Assembly: GCA_030706685.1 (NCBI GenBank)
Contig: JAUZOA010000015.1
Span: 1-64,000, forward strand
Direction: 5' to 3'
DNA from: Bacteroidota bacterium
GTDB taxonomy: Bacteria; Bacteroidota; Bacteroidia; Chitinophagales; Chitinophagaceae
DNA length: 64,000 nt
Both the position numbers and the translations under genes were made by a program. Positions 36,537 to 44,944 of the stretch are shown here, piece by piece; the stretch's first letter is position 1; every line of letters begins with the position of its first letter. The notes beneath the pieces were generated by a model. It was not told where the DNA came from. It was given only the letters and a program-made list of their open reading frames with translations, and searched no databases.

Positions 36537-39500
36537 ATGAAAAAAAATTATCCTGCTCTTGCAGCAATGCTATTCTTTTCTGTTTCCATTTTACAGGCGC
36601 AGTCTTTTGACCCTTCATTGTTCAACAGTATGCAATGGCGGATGATTGGTCCGCATCGTGGCGGCAGAACCGTTGGCGCAGTGGGCGTGCCGCAGCAACC
36701 GAATGTATTTTATATTGGCGTAAACAATGGCGGTGTATGGAAAACCACGGACTATGGAAGAACATGGTGGCCCATCTTTGATGATCAGCCTACTGGTTCC
36801 ATTGGCGATATTGCCGTAGCTCCTTCTAACCCTGCTGTAATCTATGTTGGCAGCGGAGAAGGGCTACAGCGTCCCGATCTTTCCGTGGGGGATGGCATTT
36901 ATAAATCCACTGATGGCGGAAAGACATGGACCAACACAGGTTTGAATGATGCTCAACAGATCGGCGGGCTCGCCATTGATCCAACAAACGAGAACAGGGT
37001 TTTTGTGGCTGCATTGGGCCATCCTTATGGACCTAATGCGGAACGGGGTGTATACCGGACAACAGATGGCGGCCACACATGGGAAAAAGTTTTATACAAA
37101 GATGAAAACACCGGCGCTTCACAGGTAGCGATTGATCCAAAAAATCCGAATATTGTTTATGCAGATTTGTGGGCGGGAAGGCAGGGTCCCTGGGAAAATG
37201 GCGCATGGAACGGACCTGAAAGCGGTTTGTTCAAATCAACGGATGGGGGAACTACCTGGAAAAAATTAACCAATGGTTTGCCTACAACACAGCAGGGTTT
37301 AGGAAGAATCGGGTTTGCCATTGCTCCTTCTGATCCCAGCAGAATCTATGCAACCGTTGAATCGCCCCGCCTGGGTGGCATTTACTCAAGTAACGACGCC
37401 GGTGAAACATGGAAGCTATTGACAAACGATAACCGTTATTTTGGAAGATCCAGTGATTTTGCAGAAATAAAAGTGGATCCAAAAAATGCTGATATCCTTT
37501 ATACAGCCAATGTGGTTACCTGGAAATCGGTTGATGGCGGAAAAACTTGGGATGCATTCCGCGGCGCACCGGGCGGTGATGATTACCACCGTATCTGGAT
37601 CAATCCCAACAACCCGGAAATTATTTTAATAGCCAGTGACCAGGGCGCTATTATTACGGTGAACGGAGGTGAAACTTTTTCTTCCTGGTACAATCAGCCA
37701 ACTGCGCAATTTTATCATGTAAGTACCGACAATGCATTTCCCTATAATGTTTATGGCGGGCAGCAGGAAAGCGGCTCCGTCGGCATCGCCTCCCGGGGCA
37801 ATGATGGTGAAATCACTTTTCGTGAATGGCACCCGGTAGCGGCGGAAGAATACGGGTATGTCGCTGCCGATCCTCTTAACTCAAATATTATTTATGGTGG
37901 TAAGATCACAAGATTTGATAAACAGACAGGACAGGTACAGAATATTTCTCCTGAAGTGGGTCGTGGCGGCAAATATCGTTTTTTAAGGACAGCCCCTGTC
38001 CTGTTTTCACCTGTTGATAAAAAAACATTGTACTTCGCAGGCAATGTTCTTTTCAAAACTACTAATGGCGGCAATAATTGGCAGGTCATCAGTCCCGATT
38101 TGACAAGAGAAAGCTGGGATATTCCGCAAAGCGTTGGTATTTATCTTAGCAATGAGGTGAAGACGATGCAGCGGCGGGGAGTGATTTACACAGTTGCGCC
38201 TTCTTATAAAGACATCAACACTATCTGGTGCGGAACCGATGATGGATTGATCCAGTTGACAAAGGATGGCGGCAAGACATGGAAAAATGTTACGCCGCCG
38301 GAGATCGCTTCATGGAGTAAAATCTCAATGATGGATGCCGGTCATTTCGACGTCAACACCGCCTATGCCGCTGTAAACCGCATTCGCGTGGATGATATGC
38401 GTCCCCATATTTACAGAACAACAGATGCCGGTAAAACATGGAAAGAAATTGTAAATGGTTTGCCGGATGACCCGATCAACGTAGTTCGTGAAGACCCGCA
38501 GCAAAAAGGGTTGCTTTTTGCCGGCAGTGAAAGATCTGTGTATGTTTCTTTTGATGACGGCGGGCATTGGCAAAGCCTGCGTTTGAATATGCCGGCTACT
38601 TCAATCCGTGACCTGGTCATTAAAGATGATGATATTGTTGTGGGTACCCATGGAAGAAGTTTCTGGATTTTGGACGACATCACTCCTTTGCGACAATTAG
38701 CCCATGCAACAAATACCCAGTCAACCATCCTTTATAAACCCCAGACTGCCATCCGTGTTCGCTGGGATATGTGGACCGATACGCCGTTGCCCCAGGAAGA
38801 GCCTGCAGGGCAAAATCCGCCCGATGGCGCCATCATTGATTATTACCTGAAAGAAAAAGCACAGGGTGAAGTAACGCTTGAAATATTGGATGCAAAAGGA
38901 ATGTTGATCCGGACCTACAGCAGTCACGATACAGTGTATAAGATTCCGCCGGTGAATATCCCTCTATACTGGATTCGTCCGGTACAACTTTTATCCGCTG
39001 AAGCCGGTTCGCATCGTTTTATGTGGGATCTGAAATATACACCGCTTGATGTACCACCTTCCTATCCTATTGCAGCTATTTATAAAAATACAGCCCCTGC
39101 GGCAACAGCGCCCTGGGTAATGCCCGGAACTTATACCGTGAAGCTCACGGTTGATGGCAAATCTTTCACTCAATCATTGACGGTGAAAATGGATCCAAGA
39201 GTAAAAACATCACTTACTGATTTACAAAAGCAACACGATCTCTCTTTGCAATGCTATCAAATGAGAAATGCTTGCATGGCAATGTCAAAAGACGTTCACG
39301 CCTTCCGCAGCAGGCTTCAATCGCGCCTGGCAAATGCGGACACACAAGCAGCCGAAAAAATAAATCAGTTGGAAAAACAAGCCGCAGCACTGGAAGGCGC
39401 CCCAGGCCCCGGCTTTGGCGGGGGTGGCGCGGCCCAGGCACAGCAAACGCCGGGTTTCGGAAGATTGAATGGTTCATTCGCCGCGCTATTTAGCGTGTTG

Positions 39501-39611
39501 GAGGAAAGTGACAGGGCTCCTACCTCGCAGGCCGTTGCCGCATTTGATGAATTAAAAAAACAATTTCTCCAGTTGGCAACGAAATGGGCGGAATTAAAGA
39601 GTAAGCAATGA
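36537..39611 (+). CDS. Exported BNR/Asp-box (VPS10/sortilin-like) propeller protein (1024 aa)
   Basis: I start at the ATG at 36537 because it is followed at once by a signal peptide (PALAAMLFFSVSILQAQ); an upstream in-frame extension has no coding character. About ten Asp-box repeats (STDGGKTW, TTDGGHTW, STDGGTTW, SVDGGKTW and similar) fill residues about 60-720, which predicts a multi-bladed beta-propeller. The C-terminal 250 residues contain an Ig-like region and a helical, Gly/Gln-rich tail (GFGGGGAAQAQQ). Such proteins are often annotated as glycosyl hydrolases, but no sialidase catalytic set was seen. A binding function is equally likely. Confidence 0.88.
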   Translation: MKKNYPALAAMLFFSVSILQAQSFDPSLFNSMQWRMIGPHRGGRTVGAVGVPQQPNVFYIGVNNGGVWKTTDYGRTWWPIFDDQPTGSIGDIAVAPSNPAVIYVGSGEGLQRPDLSVGDGIYKSTDGGKTWTNTGLNDAQQIGGLAIDPTNENRVFVAALGHPYGPNAERGVYRTTDGGHTWEKVLYKDENTGASQVAIDPKNPNIVYADLWAGRQGPWENGAWNGPESGLFKSTDGGTTWKKLTNGLPTTQQGLGRIGFAIAPSDPSRIYATVESPRLGGIYSSNDAGETWKLLTNDNRYFGRSSDFAEIKVDPKNADILYTANVVTWKSVDGGKTWDAFRGAPGGDDYHRIWINPNNPEIILIASDQGAIITVNGGETFSSWYNQPTAQFYHVSTDNAFPYNVYGGQQESGSVGIASRGNDGEITFREWHPVAAEEYGYVAADPLNSNIIYGGKITRFDKQTGQVQNISPEVGRGGKYRFLRTAPVLFSPVDKKTLYFAGNVLFKTTNGGNNWQVISPDLTRESWDIPQSVGIYLSNEVKTMQRRGVIYTVAPSYKDINTIWCGTDDGLIQLTKDGGKTWKNVTPPEIASWSKISMMDAGHFDVNTAYAAVNRIRVDDMRPHIYRTTDAGKTWKEIVNGLPDDPINVVREDPQQKGLLFAGSERSVYVSFDDGGHWQSLRLNMPATSIRDLVIKDDDIVVGTHGRSFWILDDITPLRQLAHATNTQSTILYKPQTAIRVRWDMWTDTPLPQEEPAGQNPPDGAIIDYYLKEKAQGEVTLEILDAKGMLIRTYSSHDTVYKIPPVNIPLYWIRPVQLLSAEAGSHRFMWDLKYTPLDVPPSYPIAAIYKNTAPAATAPWVMPGTYTVKLTVDGKSFTQSLTVKMDPRVKTSLTDLQKQHDLSLQCYQMRNACMAMSKDVHAFRSRLQSRLANADTQAAEKINQLEKQAAALEGAPGPGFGGGGAAQAQQTPGFGRLNGSFAALFSVLEESDRAPTSQAVAAFDELKKQFLQLATKWAELKSKQ

Positions 39612-39753
39612 GATTCATGAGATTCTTATGTTCAGATGGCAAAGAGGAAAGTTGAATAGTAATATGTTGAATTGACGCTGTGACAATATAATAAGCGTTA
39701 TGTGCTATATAGAGTTGACTTATTACTCTTCGGCCTTGCTGAATCATTCAGGT

Positions 39754-39993
39754 TTATCCCGGCTTGCTTGCACCTTTTCCATCACTACCGGCAGCCCTTT
39801 CCATCGCTGACCGCGCTATCCTAAAATACTCCTTTATCAGTGCGGTATATAATTTATTGGGTGTTACGTTCACCCGCACTTGCGCTGCATTTCTTAACTC
39901 CTCATCAGCCAGGATACTCTTAGCGTTGTAATTGGTCTCCTCCATTATTTCATTTACCCGCAATTGTTTGGGGCTAAGTTTGCGCTGACTCAT
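39754..39993 (-). CDS. Small basic protein of unknown function (79 aa)
   Basis: The ATG-initiated frame reads MSQRKLSPKQLRVNEIMEET followed by mostly helical, charged sequence (LYTALIKEYFRIARSAMERA). It has no signal or membrane segment. It looks coding but matches no family I know. It begins 10 bp after the end of another short leftward frame, so the two could be a small operon or the leftover of a mobile element. Confidence 0.45.
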   Translation of the reverse strand: MSQRKLSPKQLRVNEIMEETNYNAKSILADEELRNAAQVRVNVTPNKLYTALIKEYFRIARSAMERAAGSDGKGASKPG

Positions 39994-40003
39994 ATCCGGG
40001 TAC

Positions 40004-40207
40004 TTACCGCCGTTTTGTCGCCGTATTGTTTAAATGCGATCTGCCTGCCCGGGTGACCAGATAGTTTTTAAAAAGCAAATTTTCGCTTACAGCCATAAAT
40101 GCCGTTTTTAGGTAGCGGGTTAGTTTGCCGGGAAGACGATAAGAAAACGACTTGTAAATCAAAACTTTCCGGCTTCCCGTCTTACCGGCTATTTCAAACC
40201 GGCACAC
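40004..40207 (-). CDS. Doubtful 67-codon frame upstream of the small basic protein
   Basis: It begins with GTG and encodes a basic peptide (CRFEIAGKTGSRKVLIYKSF). Codon choice is compatible with coding, but no motif or clear ribosome-binding site supports it. A perfect hairpin (ACCGGA-tt-TTCCGGT) lies right at its start, near 40208-40225. It may be a remnant rather than a gene. Confidence 0.25.
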   Translation of the reverse strand: MCRFEIAGKTGSRKVLIYKSFSYRLPGKLTRYLKTAFMAVSENLLFKNYLVTRAGRSHLNNTATKRR

Positions 40208-40313
40208 TACCGGATTTTCCGGTGGAGTGCTGTATATTTAATTGTTGCATCTTGAAGAGGCCAGTTCAAAACTATTTTGCCAACAATATTAATAACCAGT
40301 AATAATTAAGATC

Positions 40314-41987
40314 ATGAAAAAATCAAACCAATTTTTTTCTGCATTTATTACTTTGCTGCTATTCAGTTTATCAGCTTTTACACAAACAAAGAACACCGGC
40401 TATAAACTTTCAAAAAATAAAACCTGGCAATTGCTGGATTATCAACAGGATTCTGTGTATGGAGCTTCAGTAAACAGGGCGTATAATGAATTACTAAAGG
40501 GCAAAAAAAGCCATCCGGTAATTGTAGCGGTCATAGATGAGGGTGTTGATATTGCTCAAGAAGATTTAAAGGGGCATATATGGAACAATAAAAAAGAGAT
40601 CCCCGGCAATGGCATTGATGATGATAAAAATGGTTATACCGACGACATTCATGGATGGAATTTTTTGGGAGGTAAGAACGGCAAAATGATATATGCAACA
40701 AACAGTGAAGCAGACAGGGAATATGCCCGCTTGTCACCACAATATAGTACCATAAAAGATTCTTCTCAAGCGTCAGACAAGAAACAGTATCAGTATTTTC
40801 TTACCGTAAAAAAGAGACACCGGCAGGATTCGGCGGGAAGAAAGGAAGATAATTATACCTCGCAATCAAATTATATCCATCAGCTGGCATCTGCAGACAG
40901 TTTTATGCAAAGAGCGATCCAAAAGCAATCGGTCTATTATAAAGATATTGAATTATTTCAGCCAAAAGACAGTCTTGCCGATACAATAAAATCTTTTTTA
41001 TTAGATTTTTTCAATCAGTCCAGTTCAGTATTTGAATCAATCTCATTAGACAGTAGCATTAAAGAAGGGCAGGAATATCTGGTTAAACATAAAGACGAAC
41101 TGTTATTATACGAACAAGTCAGAAACGATCCCTTTGAATTGAGAAAAGAAATAGTTGGTGACGATCCTTTTGACATTAACGATAGGAATTATGGCAATAA
41201 CATAGTTGGTGATAAATATGCGGGACATGGCACACATTGTTCGGGGATCATTGCTGCCGGACGGAATAACGGTATCGGGATAGATGGGATTACTGATAAT
41301 GTATTTATCATGCCTGTCAGGGCTGTGAACACACTTCATTATGGCGATGAGACCGATAAGGATCTTGCATTGGCTATACGTTATGCAGTAGATAATGGCG
41401 CTAAAATAATCAGCATGAGCTTTGGTAAAGACTTCTCGCCACAAAAACAATGGGTAGATGCCGCTGTAAAATATGCAGGGGAAAAAAACATTTTGCTGGT
41501 TCATGCGGCAGGTAATAACGGGCGTAATATTGACGCAATTTCTTTTTATCCCAATGCCAATTTCCTGGGTTCATCCGAAAGGGCAAAGAATCTCATAACA
41601 GTGGGTGCTATAAGCAGCGACACCGGATTCACACTTGTTGCATCCTTTTCAAATTACGGACAAAAAGAAGTAGACCTGTTTGCTCCCGGTGTAGATATTT
41701 ATTCTTCTGTTCCCGGCAATGACTATGAATTTGATAGTGGCACCAGCATGGCTACGCCTGTTGTGGCAGGCATCGCAGCCCTTATCCTGGAATATTACCC
41801 TGGTCTGACTGCTGAACAATTAAAATACATTATTATGAAATCTGTTACATCATTGAAAGGCAAAATGGTGAATAAACCTGGTTCGAAAGAAAAAACGGAT
41901 TTCAGTACGCTTTGTGTAAGTGGGGGAATAGTGAATGCTTATAAAGCTTTGCAATTAGCTGCTTCTATGACTTCAAAGAAAAGATAA
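40314..41987 (+). CDS. Exported S8 subtilisin-like peptidase (557 aa)
   Basis: The signal peptide is FFSAFITLLLFSLSAFTQ. The catalytic triad is visible: Asp75 in VAVIDEGVD, His305 in AGHGTHCSG and Ser478 in SGTSMATPVVAG, with an oxyanion Asn in HAAGNNGRNID. Between Asp and His lie about 230 residues, far more than in classical subtilisins. They include a charged helical insertion (about residues 130-280). This enlarged form occurs in other Bacteroidota exported subtilases. There is no T9SS CTD and no prodomain beyond about 50 residues. It appears monocistronic. Confidence 0.93.
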   Translation: MKKSNQFFSAFITLLLFSLSAFTQTKNTGYKLSKNKTWQLLDYQQDSVYGASVNRAYNELLKGKKSHPVIVAVIDEGVDIAQEDLKGHIWNNKKEIPGNGIDDDKNGYTDDIHGWNFLGGKNGKMIYATNSEADREYARLSPQYSTIKDSSQASDKKQYQYFLTVKKRHRQDSAGRKEDNYTSQSNYIHQLASADSFMQRAIQKQSVYYKDIELFQPKDSLADTIKSFLLDFFNQSSSVFESISLDSSIKEGQEYLVKHKDELLLYEQVRNDPFELRKEIVGDDPFDINDRNYGNNIVGDKYAGHGTHCSGIIAAGRNNGIGIDGITDNVFIMPVRAVNTLHYGDETDKDLALAIRYAVDNGAKIISMSFGKDFSPQKQWVDAAVKYAGEKNILLVHAAGNNGRNIDAISFYPNANFLGSSERAKNLITVGAISSDTGFTLVASFSNYGQKEVDLFAPGVDIYSSVPGNDYEFDSGTSMATPVVAGIAALILEYYPGLTAEQLKYIIMKSVTSLKGKMVNKPGSKEKTDFSTLCVSGGIVNAYKALQLAASMTSKKR

Positions 41988-42141
41988 TACAGCATAACGA
42001 TTGAAAGGGGAAATTCATTTGAACAATAAGACAAACCACGGACGTACAACAATCGGCTTTCTTCCAGTGGGGCAGGCTTAGATTCAATTGACTGTTTGCA
42101 AAGCCGGGACTGGCTCGTTGTTGAATGTTCCTACATAGTAC

Positions 42142-43488
42142 TTATTCAAAAAGAATCCAATCTACTTCTGCTTCACTATCTCCTTTTAATTGTACAACAA
42201 GGTTCTTTATACCGGCTGGAACGCCGGCAATAGTTTTTTTAATAACGCGCCAATCGCCGCCTTTAGGAATATTCACTTCTGCAATAACAGGACCTGATGC
42301 ATCTTTCGTTCTGATTACTATTGTTGCACCTGTTGCTGAGGCGGCTCTTACGCTGACAGACTTCGTTGCTTTTTTACCAAATTCAACGGCGTTGTATTGA
42401 ATCCAGGCGTCCCGTTTAGCAAGGATCGCTTTCCAGCCAAGAAACCTGTTGAATGTGTCAAGGAAATCTATCGATGCCCCTTCCTTGCTTATAGCGCTAT
42501 AACGATCTATTTGTATTTGTTGGGAAGACTCTGTGACGCCTGTTCCGCGCAGTGTGGGAATCACTTTCCTGATTGTGCCATCAGCATTAAAAAATAAACT
42601 ATCGGCCCTTATAGATCGTGCCTTATCAAATCCCGGAGAATAATCGTTGTGATGATAAAAAAGGTACCATTGATTTTTAAACCGGATAATTGATTGATGA
42701 TTCGTCCAGCAACCTGTAGGCGATTCATCCATAATCACTCCTGTAAACTTGAACGGACCCAACGGGTTATCGCCGGTGGCATATTCGAGCCGCTCAATTT
42801 TATTCTCTACATGCGGATAGGTTAAATAATAAATGCCGTTCCGCTCAAACAGGTATGGACCTTCTTTCAACCCTTTGCCCGGAAGCTCCCCCAGTATCTT
42901 AGGTTCCGTTGCAAGTTCAAGCATGTTGTCCTTCAGCTTTGCCCCGTAAATATTTCCTCCGGCCCAAAAGAGATACGCCTGCCCATCCTTATCTATAAAC
43001 ACATTCGGATCTATACCATGAACGTTTTTGATAGGCGTCGGTTCGGCAACATAAGGTCCTTCAGGTTTATCGGCAACAGCTACACCAATGGTAAACCCTC
43101 TTCCATAGGTACTGTCTTTAGGCGTGGTGGGAAAATAGAAATAATATTTCCCGCTTCTATAAATGCAGTCAGGGGCCCACATGCTATAGCTATCGGGTTT
43201 CACCCAGGGTACTTTGTTCTGGGTAATGATCACACCGTGATCAGTCCAATCGGTAAGATTGGCCGAGGAGAATACATGATAGTCCTCCATACAAAACCAA
43301 CCAATACGGCCATGTCCTTCAGTAGCAAGAATATCATGAGAGGGGTATACATACACCCTGTCTCCGAATACTCTTGCCGAAGGATCGGCGGAATACATAT
43401 TTCTGATGAGCGGGTTCTGGGCAAATGTATTAATTGCCAACAATACAATTAAACCGAAGAACACAAAACTTAGCTTGCGATATTTCAT
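42142..43488 (-). CDS. Exported GH43 glycosidase with C-terminal CBM6-like domain (448 aa)
   Basis: The signal peptide ends at NTFAQ. The five-bladed GH43 propeller carries the expected acids: Asp in MYSADPSARVF (base), Asp in HGIDPNVFID (pKa modulator) and Glu in LKEGPYLFERNG (acid). From about residue 325 a CBM6-like beta-sandwich follows (YNAVEFGKKATKSVSVRAAS, ending VDWILFE). GH43-CBM6 proteins of this length are usually beta-xylosidases or alpha-L-arabinofuranosidases. It is preceded by the kptA remnant and reads leftwards like the cluster upstream, but is probably a separate unit. Confidence 0.93.
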   Translation of the reverse strand: MKYRKLSFVFFGLIVLLAINTFAQNPLIRNMYSADPSARVFGDRVYVYPSHDILATEGHGRIGWFCMEDYHVFSSANLTDWTDHGVIITQNKVPWVKPDSYSMWAPDCIYRSGKYYFYFPTTPKDSTYGRGFTIGVAVADKPEGPYVAEPTPIKNVHGIDPNVFIDKDGQAYLFWAGGNIYGAKLKDNMLELATEPKILGELPGKGLKEGPYLFERNGIYYLTYPHVENKIERLEYATGDNPLGPFKFTGVIMDESPTGCWTNHQSIIRFKNQWYLFYHHNDYSPGFDKARSIRADSLFFNADGTIRKVIPTLRGTGVTESSQQIQIDRYSAISKEGASIDFLDTFNRFLGWKAILAKRDAWIQYNAVEFGKKATKSVSVRAASATGATIVIRTKDASGPVIAEVNIPKGGDWRVIKKTIAGVPAGIKNLVVQLKGDSEAEVDWILFE

Positions 43489-43603
43489 ACTATTGATGGT
43501 TTTATCATTTATTATTTCCCGGTTGCTAACTGGCCAGCGTCTGCTGAAAGAAAAATATCATCAGCACCCATACCAGCCGTCATTTCGCTTTCTCCCCAAT
43601 TAT

Positions 43604-43729
43604 TTATTTCTCTATCAACTCTTTCACATCTGCCCATCCATGGCCATTTAAAGACAGGTCAATATAGCCTGGTTGATGCCGTAATACAAGACTTAAGAGT
43701 TTGCTGATCTTTTTATATGGCTCATTCAT
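43604..43729 (-). pseudogene. kptA: N-terminal remnant of an RNA 2'-phosphotransferase gene (KptA/Tpt1)
   Basis: The minus-strand frame from ATG at 43729 encodes 41 residues and stops at TAA 43604-43606. It reads KKISKLLSLVLRHQPG, then IDLSLNGHGWADVKELIEK. This matches the start of KptA (pattern LSxxLRHxPxxxxLxLDxxGWxxVxxLI), including the conserved Arg-His pair of the LRHxP motif. Full KptA is about 180 residues; the ADP-ribosyltransferase-like C-terminal domain is missing, and I could not find it in the next 115 bp before the GH43 gene. It lies 72 bp downstream of the VWA gene on the same strand, as if once the last gene of that operon. Confidence 0.75.
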
Positions 43730-43800
43730 GATTTGTTGAAATGCCTGGCATTTTATATCATCCTCTTTTCTTGTTTAAACAACTTCGGTATTAGTATTGA

Positions 43801-44940
43801 TCATTTTTTTAAAACAAGGTCTTCTTTTGCAGCCCATATCGTAATATCCTGTTTACTTAATGCAGCAGCCATCAGGTCGGGAAATTTATCCGGCGTGCAT
43901 GCAAAAACGGGTACTCCCAGGTTTGAAAAGAACTGCGCATTGCCATGATCATACATTGGAGCTCCCTGGTCATTCAATGCAAGCAATACAATGAACTGCA
44001 CGCCTGCAGCGGTAAGCTCAACCGCCCTTTTACGCATGCCTTCCTGGTCGCCACCTTCGTACAGATCAGTAATTAATACTAATACTGTATCCAATGGCCT
44101 GGTGATAATCTGCTGGCAATAGGTAAGTGCTGCGTTGATATCAGTTCCTCCCCCCAATTGTACCCCGAATAATAATTCAACCGGGTCAGCCAGTTCTTCG
44201 GTCAGGTCCGCTACGGCTGTGTCAAATACAACCATCCTAGTTTTAATGGCCGGGATAGAAGCCATTACAGAACCAAATATTCCCGAATACACAACCGAGG
44301 TTCCCATTGAACCACTCTGGTCAATACAAAGCACCACATCCTTCAAGGAGGATCTCTTTCTTCCATAGCCTATCCTGGTTTCAGGAATAATGGTTTTATA
44401 TTCCGGCTGGTAATGCTTTAAGTTCCTTTGAATTGTCGCATGCCAGTTGATCTCATTATGCCTTGGTCGCCTGTTCCTGGCAGAGCGGTTAAGGCTTCCG
44501 GTAATAGCCTGCTGTGTCGGTTGCGCTAATTTTTTCAACAGTTCATCCACTACTTTTCTTACTACTTGCCTGGCCGTATCCCTGGTTTTATCGGGAATAA
44601 CGCGGCTTAGAGTCATTAACGTAGCTACCAGGTGAACGTCGGGCTCAATATTTTCCAGCATCTCTTTTTCAAAAAGCATCTGCGTAAGGTTCAGCCTTTT
44701 CAATGCGTCCTTCTGCATTACCTGTACAACCGTATTCGGGAAAAAAGAACGAATATCACCCAGCCACCGGCTTACATTGGGTGATGACGGTCCTAACCCG
44801 GCCTTACGTTCATTGTCATACAATGCTTCCATCGTTTTATCCATTTGCAGGTCCAGCCCGGACAGCGAATACCCCGTTCCATCATTTGACTGGCCCCCAA
44901 GTATCAGCCTCCACCTGCGTATATGTTCTTCGCTTTGCAT
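43801..44940 (-). CDS. VWA-domain protein of the MoxR/SWIM cluster (379 aa)
   Basis: The ATG at 44940 gives a 4-bp gap from the DUF5682 gene; an upstream TTG would create a 17-bp overlap. The C-terminal half is a von Willebrand A domain with an intact MIDAS: LCIDQSGSMG (near residue 207), a Thr in GGGTDINAAL and Asp in LITDLYEGG. The N-terminal half is helical. Partnering of a MoxR ATPase with a VWA protein is well known: the ATPase remodels and the VWA protein recruits a metal-dependent target. It is the last intact gene of the operon. Confidence 0.92.
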   Translation of the reverse strand: MQSEEHIRRWRLILGGQSNDGTGYSLSGLDLQMDKTMEALYDNERKAGLGPSSPNVSRWLGDIRSFFPNTVVQVMQKDALKRLNLTQMLFEKEMLENIEPDVHLVATLMTLSRVIPDKTRDTARQVVRKVVDELLKKLAQPTQQAITGSLNRSARNRRPRHNEINWHATIQRNLKHYQPEYKTIIPETRIGYGRKRSSLKDVVLCIDQSGSMGTSVVYSGIFGSVMASIPAIKTRMVVFDTAVADLTEELADPVELLFGVQLGGGTDINAALTYCQQIITRPLDTVLVLITDLYEGGDQEGMRKRAVELTAAGVQFIVLLALNDQGAPMYDHGNAQFFSNLGVPVFACTPDKFPDLMAAALSKQDITIWAAKEDLVLKK

Positions 44941-44944
44941 TGTA

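Noticed and set aside
43489-43603. C-terminal half of kptA
   Set aside because: I translated this gap in the minus-strand frames and saw no LYHGT-type or other KptA C-terminal motif.
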